From positions 3,768,090 to 3,832,089 of the forward strand of contig NZ_LGUF01000007.1 in assembly GCF_001274725.1 (NCBI RefSeq): DNA of 64,000 nucleotides, given 5' to 3'. How positions within the stretch are numbered: the first letter of the stretch is position 1; every line of letters begins with the position of its first letter. The notes below the pieces were generated by a model. That model saw only the letters and a program-made list of their open reading frames with translations, was not told the origin of the DNA and did no database searches. The position numbers were made by a program, and so were the translations under genes. This DNA comes from Sporosarcina globispora (GTDB lineage: Bacteria; Bacillota; Bacilli; Bacillales; Cytobacillaceae). Shown piece by piece: positions 24,615 through 33,433 of the stretch.

Positions 24615-25574
24615 TTAGTTTGCAGTATTGAGAGCCTCGCGCACCCATTTGTTAGTCTCATAAGCTGTGCGGCGGAGTCCGAGTCGCTCCTGAGATTTTG
24701 GCCCATTATTTTTAATAATGTCCTTGAACTTATTCCAGTCAGGCTGCCTATAAACCCAAAGCTCCTGATCCTGGTCAAAATGCATAGTCTCATCCGGCAG
24801 TTTGAGGCCAAGCGAGAGAACGCGAGGAATATACTTTGTAAAAAAGTCCTGCCTTAAGTCTTCGTTCGTCTTTGTCCGGATTCGATATTTTATCGTTGTA
24901 TCCTGTTTGGAAGTGCCGGTAGTAGAGGCATCACCGGGGCCAAAGAACATTAACAGCGCTTCCCACCAGCGGTTAACAGCATCCTGAACCATCGCATTCT
25001 GCTCCTCGGTTCCTTCAGCCAGCGCCATGATGATTGCTTCACCATGCTGGGCATGAAAAACCTCTTCCGCGCAAATCCGTTTAAGTGCTCTTGCATAAGG
25101 CCCATATGAAGCATTAAGCATATTGGTCTGGGTAATGATAGCAGCACCGTCAACCAGCCAGCCGATCAGCCCGGCATCCCCCCATGTTGGAGCCTCCATA
25201 TGAAAAACATTGTGGAATTTCAGTCTTCCGCTGAATAAATCCTGCATAATATCTTCGCGGGTTTTCCCGAGAGGCTTCATTAAATCCTCTGCAACACGGA
25301 GGAGCAGCTGTCCATGTCCCATCTCATCCTGCACCTTTGCCATGATTCCCAGCTTGCGTTTTAATGAAGGGGCTTTTGGCACCCACTCCTTTTCAGGAAG
25401 TGCTCCCATAATTTCACTAATACCATGCATCGAAATCAATTTGATTAATGTCATTCGATAATCTTCAGGCATCCAATCATCCGCTTCAATTTTTTCTCCT
25501 GCATTAATGCGTTTCATGAACTGCTCGTATTTTTGTTCTTCCGTCATCTCTTGAAAGAAAAGAGCTTCTGACAT
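24615..25574 (-). CDS. paaA: phenylacetyl-CoA 1,2-epoxidase catalytic subunit PaaA
   Basis: A subunit of about 319 residues carrying the di-iron centre that epoxidises the aromatic ring of phenylacetyl-CoA. The ferritin-like helices show carboxylate/histidine ligands in MAKVQDEMGHGQLL (ExxH) and in CAEEVFHAQHGEAI (ExxxH region), together with the family stretches MEAPTWGDAGLIGWLVD and FGPGDA. The ATG at 25574 is preferred because GGGGGTG stands six bases upstream; an in-frame GTG at 25583 overlaps that site. It begins 35 bases after paaK. Confidence 0.92.
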   Translation of the reverse strand: MSEALFFQEMTEEQKYEQFMKRINAGEKIEADDWMPEDYRMTLIKLISMHGISEIMGALPEKEWVPKAPSLKRKLGIMAKVQDEMGHGQLLLRVAEDLMKPLGKTREDIMQDLFSGRLKFHNVFHMEAPTWGDAGLIGWLVDGAAIITQTNMLNASYGPYARALKRICAEEVFHAQHGEAIIMALAEGTEEQNAMVQDAVNRWWEALLMFFGPGDASTTGTSKQDTTIKYRIRTKTNEDLRQDFFTKYIPRVLSLGLKLPDETMHFDQDQELWVYRQPDWNKFKDIIKNNGPKSQERLGLRRTAYETNKWVREALNTAN

Positions 25575-25608
25575 GTGATTCACCCCCAGTGAGTTAAAAA
25601 TTATTCAT

Positions 25609-26916
25609 TTAGATTACTGCATTTTTCACTGCCGGATTTACAATCCTGACAGCTTTCCCTTCCGATCTTGGCAGCGTTTTAGGCGGATGGAGAACAAGTC
25701 CAATGTTAATAAAGCAATTTTGCTTCACTGCTTCCTGGATCTTCTTTCTTACATGTTCTGCTTCTCCCATATCTCTATAAAACTCTTCGCTCCATTCAGC
25801 ATGAAGCTCCAAAACTTTTAAACTTCCATTGTTATACACTTGTATATGGTAGTGGGGAGAAAGCTCAGGCATCTGAAGAATGCAACGTTCGATTTCTGAA
25901 GGGAAAACGTTTACACCATTTACATTAAGCATATCGTCTATGCGGCCTTTCACACGGCTCATGCGAAGCGTAGTTCTCCCGCAAACACACTTCTCTTTAG
26001 AAAGGGAAGCGATATCACCCGTTCGGTAGCGAATCACGGGAAAAGCTTCCTTTGTTAAGCTTGTAAAAACAAGCTCACCTTCCTCCCCGTCTGTAAGCGG
26101 TGTCATTTTTATCGGATCGATCACTTCTGCATAAAAATGATCCTCTGCAATGTGCAGGCCATCCTGAGATTCATGGCATTCCATGGCTACACCTGGTCCA
26201 AGAACTTCACTCAGCCCATAAATATCGCATGCTTTAATCCCAAGCTTAGCTTCTAGTGTTTTCCTCATTTCTTCAGACCAGGGCTCTGCACCAAAAATCC
26301 CATATTTTAATGATGTATTAGCCGTGTCCATTCCCCTCTCTTCCATCTTCTCGGCTAAATTAAGGATGTAGGAAGGAGTTCCGCAAATAACTTCTGGTTT
26401 AAAGTCTTGAATCAGCATAATTTGTCTGTCAGTATTTCCCCCAGAAACAGGTACGGTTGCCATGCCAAGCTGTTCGCTGCCATAATGCAGTCCCAATCCA
26501 CCCGTAAACAGACCGTATCCGTAAGCATTATGCAATGTCTGACCAGGTTCGCCTCCTCCGATTGAGATTGCCCTCGCTATCAGATTGCTCCACATTTTGA
26601 TGTCATTTCGAGTGTAGCCCACTACAGTCGGCTTACCGCTCGTTCCCGAAGAAGCGTGCAGACGGACAATTTCTTTTTTATCCACAGCAAAAAGCCCGAA
26701 TGGGTAATGTTCTCGCAAATCTGCTTTAACCGTAAAGGGTAGCTTTTGAATATCATTCAGGCTGTTAACGTCTTCAGGTGCAATATTACTTTCCAAAAAC
26801 TTCTTCCGATAAAAAGGCACATGATTAAATACTCTTTCCACTGTCTGCTTGAGCCGGTCCAACTGCAATTCTTCTATAAAATCACGGCTTTCCGTTTCAA
26901 TATCATGCAGAATCAA
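25609..26916 (-). CDS. paaK: phenylacetate-CoA ligase
   Basis: A 435-residue AMP-forming ligase that activates free phenylacetate to phenylacetyl-CoA. The adenylation motif LHASSGTSGKPTVVGYT, the segment YGLSEVLGPGVAMEC and the C-terminal VKGRIDDMLNVNGVNVFPSE are diagnostic of PaaK. It starts at a TTG with GGGAGG seven bases upstream; the nearby ATG is out of frame and stops after two codons. It is the first gene of the paa operon and follows the operon's only recognised promoter. If the neighbouring 2-oxoacid dehydrogenase makes phenylacetyl-CoA directly, PaaK is needed only for external phenylacetate. Confidence 0.93.
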   Translation of the reverse strand: MILHDIETESRDFIEELQLDRLKQTVERVFNHVPFYRKKFLESNIAPEDVNSLNDIQKLPFTVKADLREHYPFGLFAVDKKEIVRLHASSGTSGKPTVVGYTRNDIKMWSNLIARAISIGGGEPGQTLHNAYGYGLFTGGLGLHYGSEQLGMATVPVSGGNTDRQIMLIQDFKPEVICGTPSYILNLAEKMEERGMDTANTSLKYGIFGAEPWSEEMRKTLEAKLGIKACDIYGLSEVLGPGVAMECHESQDGLHIAEDHFYAEVIDPIKMTPLTDGEEGELVFTSLTKEAFPVIRYRTGDIASLSKEKCVCGRTTLRMSRVKGRIDDMLNVNGVNVFPSEIERCILQMPELSPHYHIQVYNNGSLKVLELHAEWSEEFYRDMGEAEHVRKKIQEAVKQNCFINIGLVLHPPKTLPRSEGKAVRIVNPAVKNAVI

Positions 26917-26959
26917 GACATGACCTCCCAGATTATCATCATATTAAGATAATGATTTT

Positions 26960-27022
26960 ATATAACGTTAAAATATCGTCAGATAAAATAAGTGTTATAT
27001 ATTTATCACAAAGATAACGTGT
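26960..27022. promoter_or_regulatory. candidate operator region of the paa operon (two ATAACGT motifs)
   Basis: TATAACGTTA at 26961-26970 contains the palindrome TAACGTTA, and GATAACGT at 27012-27019 overlaps the -10 element. Both share the AACG core with dyads at the thioesterase, ABC importer and paaX promoters. PaaX or a TetR-type PaaR is the candidate ligand. Confidence 0.4.
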
Positions 27023-27039
27023 AAACAGGAAAAAGTCAA
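27011..27039 (-). promoter_or_regulatory. candidate sigma-A promoter of the paa operon
   Basis: TTGACT and TATCTT are separated by exactly 17 bases on the minus strand, about 95 bases upstream of the paaK start. Confidence 0.6.
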
Positions 27040-27082
27040 CTTATTTTCTGAAAATTTACTCATTTATTTTGAAAATAGTAAG

Positions 27083-27450
27083 AAAAGCGGAAGCGCCTTG
27101 CTCACAAAAGGAACGCAGACTAAGAACGCCACGTCCTGTGGCAACGTCTGCATGACCCCCATCCTGGGGGCCTCAAGCACAAGACGAGCCTTCCGGAAAG
27201 GCGTTCTTTCCCTTTTTGGGAGGATTGCCCGAAATGTGGAGGCGACTGCCCAATCAAGGAACGCAGACTAAGAGCGCCACGTCCTGTGGCAACGTCTGCA
27301 TGACCCGCATCCTGCGGGCCTCAGGCATAAGACGGTTCCTGTAAGAAGATGTTTTTCCTTCTGAAAGGAAACGGCTTATGACCCCGAGTTCCTAGGAGCC
27401 CCAACAAGACAAGCTTGTGACCTCGAGGAGGTAGGCGCTGGAGCTAGACA
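27083..27450. repeat. structured intergenic repeat element with an internal 77-bp duplication
   Basis: The block is bounded by AAGCGGAAGCGCC on the left and GGCGCTGGAGCTAGACA on the right, ends I associate with dispersed intergenic repeats in Bacillus genomes. Inside are two 77-base copies at 27110-27186 and 27258-27334 that differ at six positions. Each copy has an outer stem GCAGAC/GTCTGC, an inner stem GCCAC/GTGGC with loop GTCCT, and a second hairpin CCCCC-ATCCT-GGGGG. In the second copy this hairpin is CCCGC-ATCCT-GCGGG, a paired change that keeps base pairing. No coding potential is evident. It occupies most of the gap between paaK and the large membrane protein. Confidence 0.7.
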
Positions 27451-27486
27451 GTTATCGGAGTTCAAGGTTATACTTTCTGATTTTTA

Positions 27487-27516
27487 AAAAAAGACCTAGC
27501 CCGAGGGCTAGGTTAA
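27487..27516 (-). terminator. intrinsic terminator after the large membrane protein
   Basis: ACCTAGCCC and GGGCTAGGT-type arms close on a short loop and run into TTTTTTT on the minus strand. Confidence 0.85.
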
Positions 27517-27520
27517 CTTT

Positions 27521-30500
27521 CTATGACCATTCATTTAATTTATTCATTATCCTGCTTTTCCATTTAGATATTAAAGGCTCCTCACCTTTCGCTGTTTTTT
27601 GTTTCTGCCATTCATTATAGCTTGCTGCAGAAATGAGAATAGAGCCTGCAATTAATAGATACGCCCACCAAGGGAGATTCCCCCAATAAGGTCTTGTCTG
27701 AAGGAGCACATTCAGAAGCAGAACTCCAGAACCTACAAAGAAATAGGCCTTTATTCTCCAGAAAGTACCAGCCAGCATCGAAATCAGGGATAGCGTCCCG
27801 ACTATGAGCGCATCATAAACCGTATTGCTTGCAAGGCCATCCTGTACAAGCAGCAGGGAAACCAATATAAGAACTGCCCACTGAAGCTTGTTTGTCAATG
27901 ATGTGTATTGCCCATTCAGCACTTTCCTGAAAAAAATAATCAGAATGATCCATGGAAGCACATATGCCTCCCTTATGAACATGTTAGGCATCTCAATATT
28001 CCTTAATAAACTATAATAAGGCTCCAGCAATATCGCACCTGCCAGCAATCCTGGCAGCCAAAAGTATTTAGATGCCACTCTGCCCCGCTGTAAAAATAAA
28101 AGTGTACTGATCAGGAGTCCAGGGAGAACTTCCGCCCATAGGGAAACAGCCGGAAAAAGATAGGCGGTAAGGAAAAATAACAGCGAGATAATAGTGTAGC
28201 TATCAGCTTTTTTGTTCATTAAAATTTTGATATATACCATTTTGCCGATGATTACCGAAACCAGGCCGAAACCAGCCACAACCAGAATTTTCATATCAGA
28301 AGCGATTCCGTTAATGAACAGGAATTTGAGTACTGCCACATATAGTAATACCAATGGAACAGCAGCCAATATATCAAGTTTAGTTCTATGCAAATATACG
28401 ATCAATCCTGCAGAATAAATAATAGAAACGATAAACTGCACATACCCAAAGGGATATGAAGTTAAAAATGCCAGGATCCCAATCACAGACCAGGGTATAA
28501 GAAAATAAACACTTCTCATTTTATCTTGAGCTTTTCCGGTTAACCAGAATAAGAATACGGCAAAGCTGACTATTAAGGTGGCATACTCACTGTAGCTCTC
28601 CTCCCAAATATAATCCATTCCAGTTAAAATCACCATAAACAGGGTTAAGAATGTGCCGTAAAGGAAAACCTTTACTTTCCACTCCTTAACAGAAATCCTG
28701 AAACTGATCCAATAGACTGCCAGTGTGGCCAGGAAGGACCAGATACTGTTTTCCCTGTAGATGAAATATGTCAGAATCAAGGCACATGGCATGTAAATAT
28801 GGCCAATCCAGCTGAACCCCTTTGCCAGGACAAGATCTTTTTTTGAAATATAATATGCTGCAGCAAGCAGGGTCCATGCCCCCATTGGAAGCTCTATCCA
28901 ATTGAAAAAGGGAAAGATAAATGGTAAACCAATCAAGATCATAAAGTAAGCAAAAAGTGAAATCGATGCTGCAGCAAAGGGAACCCATTTTTGTTTTATT
29001 ACATGATATAAGAACAAATACATGATAATGCCGCCTATAAATACTGCAGGCCTCATCCAAACTTCATTTATTGTCAATGCTGTTGCTGTAAATAGGGAGA
29101 TTGTATAAAAGCCGAGCGCGATCAAAAATACATTTCTGGCTTGAGCTTTTTGTCTCTTCTTATAAAGGGCACCAGCAAGTATAAGGAGGGAAATACTCGC
29201 CATTATGGTATTTATAGCTATTCCTAACTCATTCTGATAAAAACTTGAGTTCCAGCGCATATGTTCTCCATAAAACATAAATGCGAACCCGATTGACAAA
29301 GGGATGGCCCAGGGAATCGCTTCTGTATAAAAAATCCGATTTTCAGCCTTATTCATGAGGTACATGACAAAGCTGAAGATTAATAGCATGGTGCCTGCAG
29401 CGAGCCAATCAAGAAATCCTGCTGCAATCACAACCGAAAATAACATAATACAAGTAGCCACATCCCGTGAGCTTGATTCGACCACTTTTAAGAAGGGATG
29501 CTTAAGCAGATACCCGAAACTTATAAAAAGAACAAAGCCAATGAAGAAAAAGGGTAATGATAAATTATTAAACTCAACAGCTTTATCCAGCATTAATACT
29601 AATTCATATAGGGCAGAAGCAAAAAAAACAGGTGCCAGGTAAGCAAATAATCCGTTTGCCATAACGCTTGCCAAATATATAAACTGGACAGCCAGAATAA
29701 TATAAGCCAGCAGCAGCGATACAGATGGTTCGCCGACCCTTAACAGGATGCCTTCAACTGAAATATAGAGAAAAGCCAATATGGAAACCGCTGCACTAGT
29801 CAGTCTGAAAATCTTATCCCAGGAATACTGCTTATCCATTACTCTAGGAACAATCAGAAAACCAATTCCTACAAGCGCAAAGAAAACCGGGCCTGCTGAA
29901 TTTAAAATAGTATTTTCAATCAGCTGGTAGGCACCATAAACAATCAGTAAGCTAAAGACGAAATGAAACTCCTTTCTGCCTGTTACATACACCATTGAAA
30001 GGTAAACGGCTGCCGTCAACAGAATATTCACACTGTAAAAAACATGGCTATTGAAAAATACGAGCATCAATAAAGTAGAAATCACTAAATTGATTTGAGC
30101 AAAGAAAACCAATTCTCCCGAAAACAGTTTAAGGGAATCCCGTTTTTTCATGCGATGATAGGCTGCTGACAGCAGGGCATTGAAAATCATTAATCCAAGA
30201 TAAAAACTGTCTTTTTCAAGCTTGAATGCTACCAAAGTATAACCAGCCCCAGCAGTCAGGGCAATATAAGCAAACCAGACAAAAAGACGTGAGTCCAGTC
30301 TTTGTGCTAAAACACTATATACTGGAACGATCAGAAAACTGCCCGCCGCTCCGAGAATAAAGCGTCCTTCCCCATAGAAAGAAAGATAGGGGCCAAGCAA
30401 TTCAAACCAGCCTATGGACAAAATGAATATTGGCAAAAATAAACTCCCCAGAACATTAAAAGCAAACGACGTTCTTTCAATTTTTAATACCTTTCCGGAA

Positions 30501-30907
30501 ATAAACGCAAAGCCATAGAAAAGAAGTGATACTACTGCAATGGATGCACTTTTCATGATATTTGACATTGTATCCCAGTTGCTTGTTGCTACAAAAAGTC
30601 CGCCGATGAGGAGCAGGATGACTCCTACATTCAGCAGCCAGGAAATCTTTCTTTCACGCAGTTCTTCCTGAGATAATTTCTTTTTCTCAGGTTTTTTTGC
30701 AGGTTGAATTAACGTTTGTCTGATTTCTTCTGCAGCTTTTGCTGCCTTTGCCTGCATCTGTTTCAGCTCTTCAAGGTCCTGATAGTACAGATGGTGGGCG
30801 CTCAAGGTGATTTCATAATGTTCTGATGATATATAGTCTTTCTCTTTCAATTTCGTAAGTTCAAATTGAAATATGTTCTGATGATATTTTTCGGTTTCAG
30901 GGTTCAA
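27521..30907 (-). CDS. giant polytopic membrane protein, DUF2157-like N-terminal region
   Basis: A protein of about 1128 residues. The first 95 residues are a soluble charged region (QNIFQFELTKLKEKDYISS, with a coiled-coil-like ELKQMQAKAAKAAEEIRQ). The rest is almost wholly hydrophobic, with some 30 membrane segments, and begins with SWLLNVGVILLLIGGLFVAT as in DUF2157 proteins. Function is unknown. Similar giant proteins occur in Bacillus. I favour the TTG at 30907, because AGAGGTGG stands six bases upstream; the GTG at 30916 lies within that site. It is a single-gene unit with its own terminator. Confidence 0.75.
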   Translation of the reverse strand: MNPETEKYHQNIFQFELTKLKEKDYISSEHYEITLSAHHLYYQDLEELKQMQAKAAKAAEEIRQTLIQPAKKPEKKKLSQEELRERKISWLLNVGVILLLIGGLFVATSNWDTMSNIMKSASIAVVSLLFYGFAFISGKVLKIERTSFAFNVLGSLFLPIFILSIGWFELLGPYLSFYGEGRFILGAAGSFLIVPVYSVLAQRLDSRLFVWFAYIALTAGAGYTLVAFKLEKDSFYLGLMIFNALLSAAYHRMKKRDSLKLFSGELVFFAQINLVISTLLMLVFFNSHVFYSVNILLTAAVYLSMVYVTGRKEFHFVFSLLIVYGAYQLIENTILNSAGPVFFALVGIGFLIVPRVMDKQYSWDKIFRLTSAAVSILAFLYISVEGILLRVGEPSVSLLLAYIILAVQFIYLASVMANGLFAYLAPVFFASALYELVLMLDKAVEFNNLSLPFFFIGFVLFISFGYLLKHPFLKVVESSSRDVATCIMLFSVVIAAGFLDWLAAGTMLLIFSFVMYLMNKAENRIFYTEAIPWAIPLSIGFAFMFYGEHMRWNSSFYQNELGIAINTIMASISLLILAGALYKKRQKAQARNVFLIALGFYTISLFTATALTINEVWMRPAVFIGGIIMYLFLYHVIKQKWVPFAAASISLFAYFMILIGLPFIFPFFNWIELPMGAWTLLAAAYYISKKDLVLAKGFSWIGHIYMPCALILTYFIYRENSIWSFLATLAVYWISFRISVKEWKVKVFLYGTFLTLFMVILTGMDYIWEESYSEYATLIVSFAVFLFWLTGKAQDKMRSVYFLIPWSVIGILAFLTSYPFGYVQFIVSIIYSAGLIVYLHRTKLDILAAVPLVLLYVAVLKFLFINGIASDMKILVVAGFGLVSVIIGKMVYIKILMNKKADSYTIISLLFFLTAYLFPAVSLWAEVLPGLLISTLLFLQRGRVASKYFWLPGLLAGAILLEPYYSLLRNIEMPNMFIREAYVLPWIILIIFFRKVLNGQYTSLTNKLQWAVLILVSLLLVQDGLASNTVYDALIVGTLSLISMLAGTFWRIKAYFFVGSGVLLLNVLLQTRPYWGNLPWWAYLLIAGSILISAASYNEWQKQKTAKGEEPLISKWKSRIMNKLNEWS

Positions 30908-30928
30908 GGGATCCACCTCTTTTTATTA

Positions 30929-30943
30929 GAATGACACTCATTC
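30929..30943. promoter_or_regulatory. perfect dyad GAATGA-N3-TCATTC upstream of the large membrane protein
   Basis: A six-base perfect inverted repeat about 25 bases before the start codon. It resembles half-sites of TetR-family operators such as FadR, but the three-base centre differs from the four-base centre of the FadR consensus. A second dyad, GTGTAA-TT-TTACAC, lies at 30954-30967. The remainder of this gap (to 31240) is AT-rich and shows no other feature. Confidence 0.4.
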
Positions 30944-31258
30944 GGTTCGATTAGTGTAATTTTACACACTTCGAAATAAATAATCAATCCCTGTTTTGGT
31001 ATTTTTTACTTCCCTAGTTAAATCAATATAATAATTATTTAATTACAGGAAGAAATGGATTATCAAGGAATTTTTGATCCCGAATCTTTTCATCACAATA
31101 TTAAAAACCCTTGATAAACCAGCATTTTCACCATCTCTTCTACTGTGAAAAAATCCAAATATTATATCTAATAATATTCCAAATAACAATTCTATCCGGA
31201 AAATAATTTTTCCATTATATTATTCTAGAATTTATTATCTTATATGGAGGAACTATCA

Positions 31259-32536
31259 TTGAAAAGACTAAGTATTGTTATTGCATCCATCCTATTGTTG
31301 AGCTTGTTTCCGGCTGTCAGCATTGCAGCACCAAGCGATGATGAATTGGCAGAATTCCTAAAGGAAACAAATTGGTCTGAAGAAGGATTAATTGACCATC
31401 TGGAATATTTTTGGGATATGAATATCGAAGATTTCGATACGATGGAGGAAATGGCCGAATATCTAGGTGAGCCTATTACTGAAGAAAACCTTCAGCAGCT
31501 CTTAGCTGACTATGATCTTGAAAATGAGGAAGAGTTAGTAGCGCTGCTTGTGGAGAATGGAGAAATGGAAACGACTGACGATGTCCGCGATGCTTTCAGA
31601 TATATTGAAGCCCTGGATTCGACTGTTTCTTTTATCACATATACAGGCACTGAAATTAACGGTGAAACCCTTCAGCAGCTATTAAATGATTACGGGCTCA
31701 CAAAAGAGGAGCTCATTTCCCTGCTTGAGGAAAATGATGACTCCCTTGAAAACTATGAATATATTGAAGACCTTGATATCATGGTTTCCATTTATCTGGG
31801 TGGAGATGAATTGCCTGGTGACGACGAAATGAACCAAATACTCGCAGATATCGATCTGACCGATGAAGAACTTGAAGCATTATTTGCACATTTTATGACT
31901 TTGGATTTCGAGAATCCAGACTTGCTTGATAAAATGATGGACCTTGAAAGCCGTTTGATGTCATTTAGCGAGTTCGACAGTGCCGAGGATTTAACAGAAG
32001 CAGAACTAGCTGAACTTATCAGCATTATGCAGGAAATGATGGATCTGTTCCAGCTTGATGCCGAGTTTTATCTTGTGAAAGATGGTGAAAAACTCCATTT
32101 AACAACAGCTGAAATGGTTGCTTTGGAGGAGACAAATGGCTATGACCTGCTTATTGAACTATATAATACTCAAGGGCAGTTCCTGGCAGATATGATTATT
32201 ACAGCAGAGATGTTCAGTTCAGAGCTAATTGAAGACACAGTGACAGATTTGAATCAGGCTGAAACTGTTATCAAAAAACAGGATCCCGCTAAAATGAAAC
32301 CAGTTTCAGAACACGTAAAAACTGTAAAAGGCGGAAAACTGCCAAACACAGCAGGTCACTATATTGAAGAAGTATTAGCAGGCATCGGCCTAACCCTTAT
32401 AGGAATTGCCATTTTCCGCAGACGGAAAGTGAAAGCTGGTGAAAAGGAAACTCTCATTAAAAGGAGCTATTGGTCTAATTTTTATTTTGGGTGGAATTTC
32501 AATTGCAGCTTTAAATCTAATGCCATATTTTTATAG
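31259..32536 (+). CDS. processed acidic surface protein with LPXTA sorting motif
   Basis: About 425 residues. A signal peptide (KRLSIVIASILLLSLFPAVSIA) is followed by a very acidic region with three related blocks (LQQLLADYDLENEEELVALL, LQQLLNDYGLTKEELISLL, MNQILADIDLTDEELEALF). The C terminus carries the sorting signal LPNTA at 32339, a hydrophobic stretch and FRRRK. This matches the 'processed acidic surface protein' family whose LPXTA motif is cut by class D sortases, and such a sortase follows. The TTG at 31259 has GGAGGAA upstream. The frame runs 33 codons past FRRRK into the sortase gene, which is unusual and may reflect a frameshift. Confidence 0.82.
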   Translation: MKRLSIVIASILLLSLFPAVSIAAPSDDELAEFLKETNWSEEGLIDHLEYFWDMNIEDFDTMEEMAEYLGEPITEENLQQLLADYDLENEEELVALLVENGEMETTDDVRDAFRYIEALDSTVSFITYTGTEINGETLQQLLNDYGLTKEELISLLEENDDSLENYEYIEDLDIMVSIYLGGDELPGDDEMNQILADIDLTDEELEALFAHFMTLDFENPDLLDKMMDLESRLMSFSEFDSAEDLTEAELAELISIMQEMMDLFQLDAEFYLVKDGEKLHLTTAEMVALEETNGYDLLIELYNTQGQFLADMIITAEMFSSELIEDTVTDLNQAETVIKKQDPAKMKPVSEHVKTVKGGKLPNTAGHYIEEVLAGIGLTLIGIAIFRRRKVKAGEKETLIKRSYWSNFYFGWNFNCSFKSNAIFL

Positions 32537-33035
32537 CCAAAAAACTTCTGCCCATATAGATGCCTCCAGCACTGTAAAAACAGAAATGAAGACTAAACCA
32601 AAAACGGAACAACATAATCTATACACCGTACGTCCTAAAATTGGGGAAGAAATGGGCGTTTTATCAATACCTAAGATATCAGCTCAACTGCCAATCTTCC
32701 ATGGTACGGATGAAGATGAGTTAGAAAAGGGAGTTGGCCATTATGCCGGCAGCGTCCTTCCAGGAGAAGAAGACAATTCAGTCCTGTCCGGCCACCGGGA
32801 TACAGTCTTTCGCAAACTTGGCGAAGTAGAGATTGGCGATTTGCTTGTCGTGAACACTTCCGCTGGTGAATTTACCTATAAAGTTCGGAAAGTAAGAATC
32901 GTCGATGCAGACGACAGAACAGTAATTGTACCTAAGCCAAGAGCAACTCTTACTGTAACCACCTGTTACCCTTTTAATTTTATTGGAGATGCACCGCAGA
33001 GGTATATTCTCATTGGAGATCTTGTAAGAAAGTGA
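32439..33035 (+). CDS. class D sortase
   Basis: A 198-residue membrane-anchored transpeptidase. One N-terminal membrane segment (AIGLIFILGGISIAALNL) precedes the sortase fold, with the catalytic histidine in NSVLSGHRDTVF (about residue 120), the cysteine in TLTVTTCYPFNFIG (about 178) and the arginine in PQRYILIG. It should attach the LPNTA-bearing surface protein encoded just upstream to the cell wall; the class D sortase SrtC of Bacillus anthracis also uses LPNTA. The start is a GTG inside the upstream reading frame, with a weak GGAAAG site, so coupling to the upstream gene is likely. Confidence 0.88.
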   Translation: MKRKLSLKGAIGLIFILGGISIAALNLMPYFYSQKTSAHIDASSTVKTEMKTKPKTEQHNLYTVRPKIGEEMGVLSIPKISAQLPIFHGTDEDELEKGVGHYAGSVLPGEEDNSVLSGHRDTVFRKLGEVEIGDLLVVNTSAGEFTYKVRKVRIVDADDRTVIVPKPRATLTVTTCYPFNFIGDAPQRYILIGDLVRK

Positions 33036-33062
33036 AAAACCCGCTAACCAGGCGGGCTTTTA
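33036..33062 (+). terminator. intrinsic terminator after the sortase gene
   Basis: CCCGC and GCGGG flank a seven-base loop and are followed by CTTTTAG. Confidence 0.75.
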
Positions 33063-33088
33063 GAGGGAGGCCGAATTTGGCCTTCCTT

Positions 33089-33280
33089 TTATTCTGTAAT
33101 TGTGACCAATTTTACATCAGCAAAATCAAATCGGTGGTAGTGACCTTCAGAACATGTAAATTCTACAAATCCTTCCAGGTCTTTAATGCTCCCGATTACC
33201 TCGGATTTATTTTCTGCTTCAACCTCTTCTGTTACAGTAACACCTTTTTCAAAAGTATAAATAACCTTAAACGTATTCAT
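33089..33280 (-). CDS. small acidic protein of unknown function
   Basis: A 63-residue soluble protein beginning MNTFKVIYTFEKGVTVTEEV and containing a Cys-Glu-Gly-His-Tyr-His cluster, with no membrane segment. I do not recognise the family. The start is supported by AAAGGAGAG about ten bases upstream, and the beta-strand-like pattern with EVEAENKSEVIGSIKD is typical of a real small protein. It is transcribed alone. Its upstream region (33290-33630) holds several palindromes and nothing else I can name. Confidence 0.65.
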   Translation of the reverse strand: MNTFKVIYTFEKGVTVTEEVEAENKSEVIGSIKDLEGFVEFTCSEGHYHRFDFADVKLVTITE

Positions 33281-33433
33281 GTGTGCTAAACTCTCCTTTC
33301 CCCATTCATGTTCCCGTGTATACAGTATTTAAACGCAGAATTTTCTATTGCAGTTATTTTCCATTAGTCAGATTTACCTCCAATGTATTTCTCGGTGGGA
33401 AATTGAGGGCAATACTAAGATTCGGACCTAAGA

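Noticed and set aside
27110..27334. Two near-identical 77-base units that could suggest a CRISPR array
   Set aside because: Only two copies, units too long, spacer of unlike length and no cas gene; better explained as an intergenic repeat element.
30929..30943. FadR operator
   Set aside because: Half-sites agree but the centre is three bases rather than the four of the FadR consensus, so only a generic dyad is claimed.
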